From: Phytoseiulus persimilis
Lineage: Eukaryota; Arthropoda; Arachnida; Mesostigmata; Phytoseiidae
Assembly: GCA_037576195.1 (NCBI GenBank)
Contig: CM075103.1
Location: 1,798,001 to 1,862,000 of the forward strand
Length of the DNA stretch: 64,000 nt
Direction of reading: 5' to 3'
This document shows, piece by piece, positions 1-11,952 of the stretch. The translations under genes and the position numbers were made by a program. The notes below the pieces were generated by a model, which did no database searches, had not been told where the DNA came from, and saw nothing but the letters and a program-made list of their open reading frames with translations. Every line of letters begins with the position of its first letter. Position 1 is the first letter of the stretch.

Positions 1-3000
1 TGAAGCGAGCTCGGAGCTACTCAACTTCTTCCAGAATCCTTTGTTCACCTCCGTTCGTTACACGAGCTGCCTACATGAAACTTCTCAGAAGTCGGATGAA
101 AAGAGCTGTCGCGGCTCGTGCGAACGAAACTGCATCTGTTAAACTACCGGCTGGCCCAAGGATACGACTCTGGAAACTCGAGCGCTTTTTGTGCTTCGGA
201 TGCTCCGTGCAGAGGGGTTCCAGGTCCTCGTTACTGCCGCTTCATCGTTGGAGAGCTCGCGCAGGGACCCCTCGTCAGCGGGAACGGTGCTTAGGAGTCT
301 TCGTCTCAGCCGACGCTTCTGTGAATATCCCTCAAATATGGGCTGATACGAGCGTACATCAGGACTGGAATCGGAAAAAGGGAACAGAACTATCGAGTTT
401 CATCGGAACTTATCAGAAGGAACTTCCCCCAGTTCCGATTGAAGCAAGGACAGGCCGAATCCATCCATCCAGTAATGAGATGGAGTTGAACTTTGTTAAT
501 GCAAATGCAGCTTCCCGGTTTTTGCACAGCGAGGAGAACCCTTGACTCGGGAGAGCCCTCGAATCGGGATCAGTCTCTTGACGTCGGGATTGTTAATCAC
601 GAGCTCTGTGTGTCGTCATGCCAACCTTTCGCGCAAGCTGTATCTGATTGAGCGTAGGCAAGTTGGCTTCCATCGGAACCGACTTGATCTCGAACTCTGT
701 TGCCCCCGAGGCAGAGAACCAGTAGATCAGACAGAGCTGACGTAGCAGATCCGCATCGTCAACTAGAAATTTCAGAAGCGTGTACGAAGCGCGTTTCGAT
801 TCGGTCTCGGAAAGGATAGTAAAATCCGTCAATGTATCGGAGATGGCCAACTTCCGACAGTATTCGAGGTTTCATGGAGAGGAGGAGTACGCGGAAATCA
901 CATCAGACCGCGAGACGGGACGAGGATGGACGTGTTTAGAAGAAGAAGCTCTTCGGACGAACACAGGCCGCGAAGCATCGAAATTCTTCACACTCTGCAA
1001 CCAGATTGATCGGGAAGCGACGGCCCCATAATCCGGCGAGTTGCTTCCTTACTCGCCCATCGAGCAACCAGTCGCTATGTTGAGCACGCCATGAGGTCTG
1101 CTGTGTGTTATAAACACAAACCAGCTAAATGATTTCCTCTGGCTTGGCCTCGGCCGGGAGTCTGTTTGCGTTGCCACTTTCGTTTGTTTCCCCGTAAGTT
1201 CTTTTTTTCTTCCTCCTAGTGCCAGAGTTCGTTCGGCGTTCGTGGTCGCTAATTCGTTTCGGTAGTTAGTAGTCTGTCCCGGCCATGACTGATTAGTAAC
1301 CTAAATTCCAGTGGCAATGTGTGCTAGCAGAAGGCTTCTTCCCCCCGCGTCAGCTCTTGTTTGTTCGGTGGTGAGCTCCGACGCTAAAACGGAGAGAACA
1401 CCACAAACAATCGAGACCCAACGAGACAAATCCACGGACAGAGGGAGAAAGTTCCGACGCAAGAGTCGAAAAGAAACAGACGACGTGCGCGGAAAACATT
1501 ACTTACGCCGCCCATACTCGAGCCGGCGCTGTCGCCCCATAGCTAATAATCAATGCTCCACCACATTCAGACTCCCGGGTCCAGTCGCAGCCCGCAAAAC
1601 AGTTTCGAAACCAGCTCGGCCCGATTTATCCATGCGTTTCGTTCGCAACTGCGCCGGGACGCGGATTCGGCCGCGTTTCCTGGGAGATCATTTCTCTCGT
1701 TCAGTTTGGAGGTTGAAGAGTCCTCAAAGCCGGCCTCGAGTTCGTAACAGCCTCGAGAGCTTGGGACTTGACACATTATTAGGGCGGTTTAGCCATCTCG
1801 CTGTGAATGTATATCAATCTTCCGCTCCGCATACGGTATCTCAACAAGCTACTTGGATTTTGACAGCGCGGGCCCTGGGAGTAGTTTTTTCCGCAAGAGC
1901 TGTCATATACGACACTCAACGGCGGCTCAACTTGACGGGTTAGAATCTCCCCACGAAGGCTCTGCGCCACCTTCGGTAGCTGAGCAAGTTTGGTATTATT
2001 GCTGAGCTCGAGCCTCACGGCGAAACGAAGCCTCGAGCTTATCTCTATCCTGTGCTCGCCGTCATTAATTTCTCGAAACAAAATTCGTGAGTCTCAAGAA
2101 GGTTCCTGGGGACGGGCGCTCTGAAAGCGGTGCTTCCATCTCCTCCTCCTTCTTTTTTCTTCTTCTCTTCATCGCTCAGTCCCGTCGGCTATTCAAACTT
2201 CGCAAGCTCCATACCCATAACGAGGCGGACTGCAAAACACTCACATTGTCGGAAGATGCCGCCAAAATTTATCGGGAACTATTCAATCCGATGACCCGAT
2301 CGACAATATATTTGATTGGATCATAAGTCAGCATATAAGCTATACAACCGACCAACGGTCGGCTGGTCAAGAAGTTGGAAGAGCATTGCGAAACTTTCAA
2401 CGAATCTGTGGAACGAACACCGGAATCGCTGAACTCCACGGACCACGCCTGGTGGATAGGGCTCTGCAGACGCACATAACCGGTGGCTAGTTGGCTCCGA
2501 TCGTCCCCGAGGTCTCGAATGAGTTTTTCGATTGATTCTGCAGTTCTACGCACCGGCGGGATCAAAAAAGCGTGGCATACGCTTGGAACGACTGCGGCCT
2601 CCCGACAGGCTGATTGTACAGCTGTTTTGTCTTCTCCCGAGCGGAGATTTCCGGCTCAATCTCATTTGTCCCGCTTTCTTCCCCGCTTCCTGCGGACGTT
2701 GCCCGGCCTCCAATTCCAGCCGGTGGTGTTCGGTGTCCGTCCGGGGACTCCCAGTTCATCTCCGTCTCGCACTTCCTTCCTCCCGCGTCTTTCGTTATTC
2801 GTGCTGCACACTCCGTTTCTCGCCTCATACCAGGACCACAGAGAGTGAGGAGGAACGCTGTTCGTGTCAATCACACACACGATGGGAAGCCTGTTCCGAG
2901 ATGCGAGAGGAGAACGTTTATCACGACTGAGCGTGAGGGAAACAGACATGGCAAACGAGATCCGATATCTTCCCATGTAACCAGATAAGTAAACTCAACC

Positions 3001-6000
3001 CCAAATAAGGAACATCTTATGCCAAGATCGACTGAAACTCATCGAGACGCCGCTTTAGCTTCTCGATTCAGTCGCGGAATTGTTTTTTCTTCTTTTTTAG
3101 ATCTTCGTTGGAAAGGAAGGAGGAAACGAGAACATTTCGTGGTCCGGTGCAGGAAGCATCCAAGGGTGAAATGCGGGTCGCAATGTCCGGCGAAATATCC
3201 AGCGGGTGGAAAGTTAATGGAACCTTAAGCTCTTCAATCATGGTCTGAGCTTCAGAGAACTCTTGCGAGGCTCCTTCTCCAGAAAGTACGACCGCGATCT
3301 ATCGTCATATGAGAGCCTCGTTGGCCGGAGGACCTCAGTTTTGTTCCTTCGAAAGACGCTCATATGGATTCACTTGAAGCAAGTTGTTCCTCTTATGGGA
3401 GTCTGCTCTTGGAAGGGTGGCGACTCGAAAACTCCTCATCTCGTCTGTAGACTGCCCAAGCAGAGGGACGTTGTATATAAGAAGGGAGCATGCTTTGTTC
3501 TTCGGCTAATCCTCCGTTCCGCCGCTGACCATTCCTCTGAAGAGCGTCGAAAAATAATCTGTCGCGGCGCGGATGTATCAGCTGGGAAGCGCTGGAACCT
3601 TTCTCTCAGCGCCGACCGAGTTTTCACTCAGATCATCTCAACCAACGCTTTCGAGCTCTCAGACTTGGTACGAGGCTCAGGTATGAGAATAATTGCGCGG
3701 AGTCGTAGCTGAGCCGCCATTGGATCCAACACTTCTCAGGGAAATGCATTGCACACTTCAGAACTCTATATTCGCCAACTGCCGATATTGGTGAATTTCT
3801 TCGTGAACGCGGTGAAAATTCCTTTTCTCCACTCCTCCCGCCACTCGGGCTCGTCGCTCGAACAGAGGGGTGACAGGGAACGCCGAACGACTCGTCGGAA
3901 TCAGCACCGACGGCGATACCTTCGTCGCTCACGGAGCTTCATAAGAGGCGCCGACGTTCCCATATGACAATTTCCCAAAGAAATGACGGTTCTTCTCCTC
4001 ACACCAGTGTTCGGCACGCTAATCGGAGATCGGTCTCCTTGGAACCTCGTTGTTATATCGTCAAGGAGGCACGCAGCCCGATTGATAGGAGGAGCTTGAC
4101 CGCAGGAGTCTCTCCTCGCAAGGGGAGCCCTCGCGAAACTGTAGCCGTCATGAGGTGCGGTTACCTGAGCTGCGTTTCGGATTGCTCGTCTGGGGTCGAC
4201 TTCCACGACTGCTGGAAAGCATGCGACACGGACAACTTGTTGTTGTTGTACTCACTCGTCACACGCTGCGGAGACGGTGATTCTCTGCAGCGCGGCTTCC
4301 TGGCGGAGCTGGATGACGCGCTTTTGCATTGCGACTACCTGCGAGATTTGCGATTGTATTGCGCTTGCCATCTACAACAACAAATGCAAAAAAGAATCAG
4401 GCATGGTTAAGACACATGGTGCTCATCTTAATCACATTGGACGACTTCTGGAGGAACGATCCCGAAACAAACACGATCGCGGCTTCGGGTGAGAATCTGG
4501 GAACGCATGGGTTGATTTCTGGCCGACTCAGCTGCCCCCAGCCTACAGTGAGTATAGACAGCCTTTGTTTTGTTTATTCTCATCCTTCGACAGGCAACTA
4601 CTTCGATCGTGAAAACCGCGAACGATAAATCACATTTCAAAGCTCATTCATTAAGAGCGCCTTACTCAGCAACCATTCCGGTCAAGCGACTAAACTCATG
4701 TGCGGAGTGATCCAAGAAACATCACATTGGGGCTTGTTTCGAGTGAGGGGGGGGGGATAAAGGAAAAATATCTTCTGCTCATTCGAGTCACGGCGATTCA
4801 GCGTGCAAGTTGAAATTCCTCTGGCTGTCGCCAACCAGGAGACTTGGATGAGGTACTCAAGAAGGAACTTATGTGAAGAGCATTCCACAGGTGTCGAATC
4901 CTAATGTGAAGCGAATCGCGCGAGCTTCGAATTTTAGAAAAGTTCGAGTGTAACGGAGCAGCTCTCCTCGCACTCACCTTGTGAACGTACGCAGCCTTCA
5001 CAATGTGTCCGAGATGAGATGGAATAAGCTTTATGAGTGATGTTGAACTTCCAGCTCCTTTCCGTCGAAGAATTTTCCCCCGAAGGCATATCGGCGCCTC
5101 GGTCGGGTGGGTCCGAAGCAGGAGAGGGAAGCCCGACGTGTGCAGCGCCCTCTCCCGCGTTCAAAGGCAGTCGCGAAATCTTTGAGGAGTCCGCGTGAGC
5201 AGCGAAACGAGAGTATTTCCTCGTACCGGACCGAGCAGGTGACTTTGCAGTCACCTGCTGAGAAGACTCCGAAGTGCTCTTTGGGCAGCCTTTCTATCTT
5301 GTTCCGTTACGTTCGATTCCTCCATCAGCATGGTATCTAGCCTCCCTAACAAGAGTGGGTGCGCGTGTGTGACTTTCTGATATCCCCCCTGTTCGACATG
5401 GCGAATTCCTGACGAGGGAATCGGCGTTTACGAGAACATCAGCGCTCAGGCCATGGAACGATATCCAACTCGCGCATCCTGATTTTTCGTTGTAGAGAGA
5501 AACGACGAGGAAATTCGAAGTTTCGGGATGACTGACCGGAAAGCAGTCCAATGAAAGAACGAGTTCGCTCTCCGCCCGTGGGGCTCACCGTCGAATGAGT
5601 ATCTGGACTGTTATCTATCGGTATCTACGAGGAGTGCTTCGACCAAGGTTCATCATGGTGCGGCCTCACCAAATTCAGCCGGTGCGGTGATGTTCTCCGT
5701 GATGTCTCGAGGGATGTTTTCCCGCTGTGCTCATGCGTTTCCGAGGCTGGTTGGACAGGGTGCGGGCATCGAGGAACTGCTGGAAAGCCGCGGTTCCATT
5801 TCTTCAACGACTCGGAGCTTCATGGAAGCAGTTTGTTATGATCGAATGCGTTCAGATCCCTTGATCATCCTCTGAATAGTTGCGGATTCATTAACTCGTT
5901 GACCATAGGCTGAACTGAAATGCGTCCTCGCTTGAACGATAATCACTATCAGGGAGGAAGATGTCAACAATAATTAGGGCGGCGGAATTCGGTGCGCAGA

Positions 6001-7334
6001 AATAGAGTGAAAACTTGGATCTCCAGAATCCCGCCACACACTGGAAATTCGCCGCTGTAGGCTTCAGCCTGGTCGGTTCATATGAAAATCCGCCGAGGTT
6101 CTCTATCTTCCGCTTCCCCGCGCAGAAGATTCGATGGAACAGGCCGACACAAGCCTCGTTTTTCGGGTCACGAATCCGTTTTCTCTCAGCTAAGATACGA
6201 GATACGCAGGCCCGGGAACTTTGAGTTTTGGGCTCTTTGATGATCCAGTGTCTTGCTCATCAGTCTCTCCACGACGAAAACGTCGATTCAGAAATTCGCA
6301 ACACGCGCTTACCTCACCCCATCGATATCTGGATTCATTGCGCCATTTCGATAACTTTAGTGTCCGTTCGAGAAATCACACCTGCACAGCTTGATTTGAC
6401 TCATCACTGAAAGGAAACGCGAGCCTCAATGACGCCAGTGCCCATTTCCCTCGAAACCGGAGTCGTCTTACAGTCGCGAAAAATTGTTCTTCATGATGAT
6501 TTTTGAAGCTATCAGGAGCTCTGGAGATTCGGGTGGTAGCCCGTCGCAATTCCTCAACCTTCCGGAAGGAGATAGGACTGAGCCGGCCGGATGCCACAGA
6601 ATTTTGAAATCAGCCCACAACTTCATTCTAGTACTCATGTCCTTGGAAATTCGAGAGAAATATTCCTTGGCGTCCAGACCAACCTCAGCTCGAGTCCGAT
6701 GTGGGTAGCAGCCGTCTGGTGTAGAGGGGTATCCGCTACACTCGAGCCCGTTATACTGGGATTCTCCGTTACTGTAGAACGGAATTCCAGCTTCGAAGCA
6801 GGAGTTCAAGTGGCATCCATCTGAACCTTCTACGAGCCTCTATTCCGGATTCCTACATGCACCTCCCAAGCGGACAAAGGAGATCCCATCCAGCGCATAC
6901 ACGCACAGCGATTCTCCCCCTCTCAGCTTCATGCTGCATCAGGCATTGCATTGTCGATGAGCTCCTAGTTGGAATATTCTATTCGAATGTCAAAACCGAG
7001 AGTGGCTTTTCCAGGAAGGGTCGCAAACTCTGCATCGCTTGGCATCGTTCCTTTCCGCTTGGATGTATTGAATAGTCAGACCTCTGTTTCACTGCGTACT
7101 TCGAGCGATCCTCTCTCTATCGCCGTTGTCATGAAAGTTGAGTGTCACGTCCCTGGAGACCCCGACAAAAAAGTGTGAACGATTCAGAAACCTGATGGAA
7201 ACAGTCGCATCGGGAAAAAACTGCGTAAGTCTGAGCGAGTTGGAGAATTATTGCTCTGTGGGGCTCCCCAGACTGCAGGATCAAGACCGTGATCGGACAA
7301 TCTCCTACCGATTGGCATACACGTTTAAGCTAAG
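1..7334. other. Unassigned left flank, no recognised gene
   Basis: I recognise no conserved protein here on either strand. Reading frames are short and mostly rich in Arg, Ser and Leu, as chance frames are. Two minus-strand open runs have a more protein-like composition: about 593-865 (roughly 90 codons, no obvious ATG) and 2269-2565 (roughly 98 codons, no ATG). Each could be an internal exon of a divergent gene, but I could not join them with matching splice phases. A G run of 10 lies at 4747-4756. The stretch may be intergenic DNA or introns of a gene that extends beyond the left edge. Confidence 0.5.
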
Positions 7335-8451
7335 CTTTGCAACGGTAACCGCAATGACCGCCAATAGTTTGTGGCTATTACCCGAAATGGTCGCGAGCGA
7401 ATGGCGGTTATCATCGCCATGGACCGCGATTTCCCAGAGCGTATGATTTTTTGAGAAAGCGTCTTGTTTCACGAATGATGAATGTACTCTGAAGGACTGA
7501 AATATGGAGTTGGGCGTCAAGAATCGAAGGGGAATGAATTGCTTGTGGAACCAGTGACATCTTTTGTGATGGCTCCCGATGAACGAAGTTCGTGCCGCTT
7601 CCAAAATGAGCACCCAGCTTGCAATTATACCTGGAGATATCACTCATCGGCTGCAGGCTCTCGATGTCTCCATAGACAAGCCGTTCAAGGACTCCATGAG
7701 CGAGCATTGGAGTCAAAAGACTCAATCTTCCAGAGCTCTGCGCATTCTATAGGATCGTGCAACAGAGCAGTGCGGAAGAAGCTATCATGTGAGTTGCATT
7801 CGCGCGGGGAGGCATCGATGAAAGAATCGTGATGAAGTCCCACAAAGCAACGAGGATCTCTCATGCACTGTTCAGAACCGAGGCTGACTACATTCATCGC
7901 TCGGGAGGCTCTACAGCACAAGATGAACTCGTTTGGATGAGGTTATTGTGTCAGGGATATCGTGATTTGAAACGTTCAACCAATGTCGGCGATCCCAACT
8001 CATCTAGGTCGAGTTGTAACAAACGAGTTCTTTATGCTATGTGTTTTGAGCTCTTGTTGTATCCGTAAATTATGGAACCTTCTTTCTGAGAAAAGAGGAT
8101 AACATATCTTGGAATCATACGAAGTTCTCTCTCTCTCATGTGGGAACATTCCTTCGAAATTCTGGGGAGGATCTCGAAGAGTTATAGTATCGTTACTTCG
8201 TCTCCGGCAATGGCTCGTTCCAATATGATTAGGCGTGAAAACGATGGTATCAATGTAGGATCTCTTCGGAATCACATCTCCGGGCACTTCCCCATATATC
8301 CGCGGCTATTTGCGGCTATAACCCAGCTTATCCACGGTTATAACCGCGGTGTTCGGTCCTAATTTTGCGCCTAACCGCGATTGCGGTCAGGGATTTGCGG
8401 TAATCGGCTTACCGTTACCGCAGTGATTTAGAAATGCGGTTATTTGCAAAG
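7335..8451. repeat. Possible element ends made of GCGGTTA/TAACCGC clusters
   Basis: Two clusters of TAACCGC/GCGGTTA-type heptamers lie at 7335-7430 and 8300-8451. The outer edges are similar in inverted orientation: the left begins CTTTGCAACGGTAACCGCA, and the right, read on the minus strand, begins CTTTGCAAATAACCGCA. Such subterminal motif clusters are typical of cut-and-paste transposons, especially hAT types. Together they bracket about 1.1 kb containing a pogo-type transposase remnant, so this may be one decayed element or two nested ones. No clear target duplication is visible outside the edges. Confidence 0.45.
7560..7965 (+). mobile_element. Decayed pogo/Tigger-type DNA transposase fragment
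   Basis: Two plus-strand stretches read like the C-terminal half of pogo/Tigger (DDE, CENP-B-related) transposases. About 7600-7710 gives residues including LAIIPGDITHRLQALDVSID followed by KPFKDSMSEHW. This matches the family pattern of IPGG, then TSQLQPLDV, then NKPFKD, which lies close to the last catalytic acidic residue. About 7814-7960 gives IVMKSHKATRISHALF and, further on, DELVW, matching the family's closing motif of K-SF-K-GIS and EDDL-W. The two pieces are in different frames and there is at least one in-frame stop, so the gene is dead. The N-terminal DNA-binding half is not visible. The identity is by motif recollection, not by search. Confidence 0.65.
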
Positions 8452-9731
8452 CCTAGACGTCGAGACATACTCTCAGACCGCCGGACATCGCGTATGATGA
8501 TAATCTTGAGAGAACTTCCCGAGAGTCTTGCATCTCCTCAATCTGAGTGAGCATGAGTCCAGACTTCGGTCGTCGGATATATCTTGTCGATGTCGAGCAA
8601 AAACTGGCGATCGTTGCTGCCTGGTGCCACGTGAGTAGGGATGTCGGGAAAATTATACGACCTAGAGCTCATTCTTCAATTCCTTCCCAGGGTCTCCCAC
8701 GATTTTCACGTCACAACGGGTGACTCTGAGAAGTGTTAGACAATGGAGCTTATTGTACGCTGCGAATCGGTCTCAGAAACTCTCACCCGTTCACAAGTCT
8801 TCTCAGGAACCCTGCATGATTCCAGGAGCCATGGAGAGGCTCTTCCTGGAATCGGCATCCGCCGAGCAGACGGTTTTTTTGAAGATTTTCAGATACTGCG
8901 AAGGAGCTTTGGTTCCGCGGCTGAGGAGTGCGTTGTCGAAGCCTGTCAGACGATTCCTGTCAGACCTGTTGGCCGCCACGCCGTTACCATCTATGTTCAT
9001 CTCAGAGATTCTCGCTCGACCCAATCGGGGTGAGGCGCATGATGGTGGTCTGTTGCCACCTTTTTCCCGGGAGTGGTATCAAAATTGCCACTGCTATCCC
9101 ACAAGGAGCAGCGCGTGATAAACATCGAATTCAACTCTTGATTACCCGAGAATCCCGCGACTGGTGGGAGAACGTGCTTATCAAAATTATTTCCCCGCAA
9201 GTTGTCTTTCTCGTGCGGCCATGGTGGGCGGCGGCAATCATCGTGCAATGCACCGTGGAATTCCTATTCCTTCGCATCTCCTGGTGCATCAGAGTCTCGT
9301 TTCCGGTCCACGGGGAGACCTCTGATTTCGAGGGTTTCGACTCGTTCGTTCCGGGCGGTTGAGAAAAACTCCCGTGAAAAATTGCGGAAACTGAAAGCAA
9401 TCGATCACGCCATGTTTCGTGACCCGAGAGGTTCCAAACCTCGCGAACACACATCTGAAAAAGTCTCTGAGCCTACCTTAAAGAATCTCGTATGTTCCTA
9501 CCCGGCAGCCACTCAAGGAGAATCCCAGCTTTAGGGGTCGTCGGGGATGAACGGTCACATTTTAACATCTGTGCATTTTGCAACCTCCGATGGCATCTTA
9601 GTCAAGGGTTCATCACAGCATCGTTCCACGTGTTTATATTTCCATCATGCGACAATAAGAGAATTTCGATACCTCTCTGGAAATTCCAGCGCTCCGGCTC
9701 TCCATTCACTCGTATTCCGCGACTGGGACTT
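8452..9731. other. Intergenic, APC5 3' flank
   Basis: No recognised gene. The right end is the 3' flank of the minus-strand APC5 gene. Read on the minus strand it carries AATATAAA (plus 9632-9639) about 95 bases after the APC5 stop, a possible variant polyadenylation signal. Confidence 0.5.
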
Positions 9732-11952
9732 TCATTCATGCTGTGTGGTGACCAGTTTCTTGAACAAATTGCAGTAGATGTTTCGCCTTTCTCTGTCGCC
9801 CAACTCATGAGCTTTCCGCGCGAGGAAATCGAGCGCACGTCGCTGGTTGTAAACATCCCTCGTCAGTCTCCATTCCTCGTAAACCGTTGTCATACGCGCG
9901 ATGCTTCTGTATGCGTTCTGAGACAGCTCAGTCATGGCCAGCCGGAAATGGAGTCTGTCTTCGTGCATGCCCTGTGATAAGATGATCGGTCCAACAATGC
10001 GGAGCGTGGGTACCGTGACGCTGAAAGAGCATCCGATGCGGCCCTGGTACCTGACCAGCTCGAGTTTCAGCATTGCGCCCAGGAAGACCAGATGGAAGCG
10101 TTCGCATTCCGCGAGGTATTTCAGGATGCAGTTGAGGACCTGGTCGGAGCCGGCTTCGAGCAGAATTCTGCTTTTCAGCAAGCCCCGGGCAATGTAGAAC
10201 GGGTTGCCGCCCGGTTGAGAATCGCAGTCCTCCAAAATCCTCAGAGCTGCACTATGGTCCCCTTGTTGGAAATGCATACGAGCTCGAAACACTTGCGCCA
10301 TCACCGGCGACGTTAGACTCATGGAGTCGATTAAGTCACCCAGTAAACCGTAATGCTCCCTGCGCAGCGCTCTTTCGCAGGCAACGTTGTGAGCGCTGAC
10401 ATCCACCATGTCTGCGAGTTCGCCGTGTTGGGGAATCATCGCGGCGGCGGTCTGCATGAACTGAATCGCTTCCGAATCACGGTAGTTGCTCACGGCGTTC
10501 CGAGCCAGCAAGGCGAGAGCCAGTATCGTGCTCTCCTTCATGAGCACTCGCTCTTCCTGATGATGCGATACCTTCACCTGACAGAGGTGCAGGATCATTT
10601 CGCAGTGCAGTTGCGCGAACTGGTAGAACCCGTATCGCATCCAGAGGAGAGCCTCCTCCGTATTGCGAGCAAGGAGGCTGCCCGGCCCCGTCTCCCCATC
10701 CGCCCACTTGCGATACAGGCGCTCGAAACTCTCGCTGAGAGTATCTTCAGTCAGCGGGAGGTGTTCCAGTTGGTTGATGTACCTCGCTGGGTAAAGCCGA
10801 TGCGAAGAATCTTTCGGCCGGCTCCCGGACTCCGGTCTGCAGTTGACGGGCTGCAGACCTTCCAACCAGCTGGAAGCCTTTTTCAGAGTCTCGGTGTCGC
10901 CCGCTTGCTGGCACAGATTGATGCATTCTTTCAGAGCGAGCTCGGCCTCCTTGAAGTGATAGAACCTTCGGTGGAGCATGGCCAAGTTCAAGAGAGCGAA
11001 CCTGAATTTGACCGCTGAACTTTTCTTGCTCGAGAGGAAGAACTTGTGACAGGTCTCCATGGCACCGCTGTATTCACCGAACAGCATCAGATTCAAGTAG
11101 CTTATGTAATGGACATCCGTGAACTCCGGATCCTCGGCGAGGATCTCCTCCAAGTCTTTCTGGAGCTGCTTCGGCTTCGTGGTCAATCCAGGACAATCCC
11201 TGAAGCGCCTGGCCTGTTGGTTCAGGTAGGCTATAGCTCGAGCCTTCCCCCACATCGGCCACGGGGCCGCTGGCGCGCCCGGTCCGTTGGGGGGGTCCCC
11301 TTCGATGGAAATATCTCGCATCGAGGAGGAGAGTCCTCGAAGCGAGGATTCGTCGCGACTCTCGATGCCGGTCTCCCCATCGAAGTAGCGCGTCAGATAT
11401 TTCGAAAATCGCACCAGGTGATTGAAGTCCGCCACGTTCAACGTCAAGTGTAACTTCCGCAGGAATCTGCCCACCATTGAGACACGGCAGATTGCGGAAG
11501 GCTGGACGCGAGTGACTTCCTGTAGATAATCTCCAAGTCTCTGATTTATGTTCATGACTTCGTTCAAGGTGTGCAAGCGTAATCGACGCAGCTCTTTGCT
11601 GATTGTCTTGAAAACGAATGGATCGATCCCGTTTTTGATGATTGATATCAGATCCTGAAGATGGGAAACGCTCAATGAAATTATCTGGAATCAGTGATGA
11701 CGTCCCAAAAGGTGACAAAGCCACCCCCTCCCTCCCCATATAACTTGAGTCTACCTTGTAGGACAGTTCGGGTAGGCTAACGAGACTCGAGAAGAAGTAG
11801 GCCATCGCTCGATGACGGTGGTCGGTGAAACCCGGCGTGACCGTGTTCTTGTGCTTGCAGTATTCAAGAAAGGTGATCCCGATTATGAAGTTTTGTCCCG
11901 TCAAAACGAAATCCTTCCGAAACGGTTCGCTTGTTTTGAATGAATTCTCCAT
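9732..11952 (-). CDS. ANAPC5: Anaphase-promoting complex subunit 5 (APC5)
   Basis: This is a subunit of the APC/C ubiquitin ligase, which marks cyclins and securin for destruction. APC5 is a TPR-type scaffold that links the platform to the TPR arm. The model has two exons: 11755-11952 (ATG at 11952, 66 codons) and 9732-11654. They are joined across a 100-bp GT-AG intron in phase 0 and give about 706 residues, against 755 in human. The N-terminal helical domain includes the LPELSYK/DLISI junction. The middle has the family-typical segment DVHYISYLNL, then FRFALLNLAMLHRRF and FKEAELALKECINLCQQ, equivalent to the human stretch AHYLSYLN, LRYAALNLAALHCRF and QQAELALQEAIRIAQ. TPR-like helices run to the C terminus. 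The long second exon is unbroken for 640 codons. The plus-strand frames lying across it are shadows. Confidence 0.93.

Noticed and set aside
10353-11018. Plus-strand frame of 221 codons
   Set aside because: It lies wholly over the APC5 coding exon on the other strand and is a shadow with no domain of its own.
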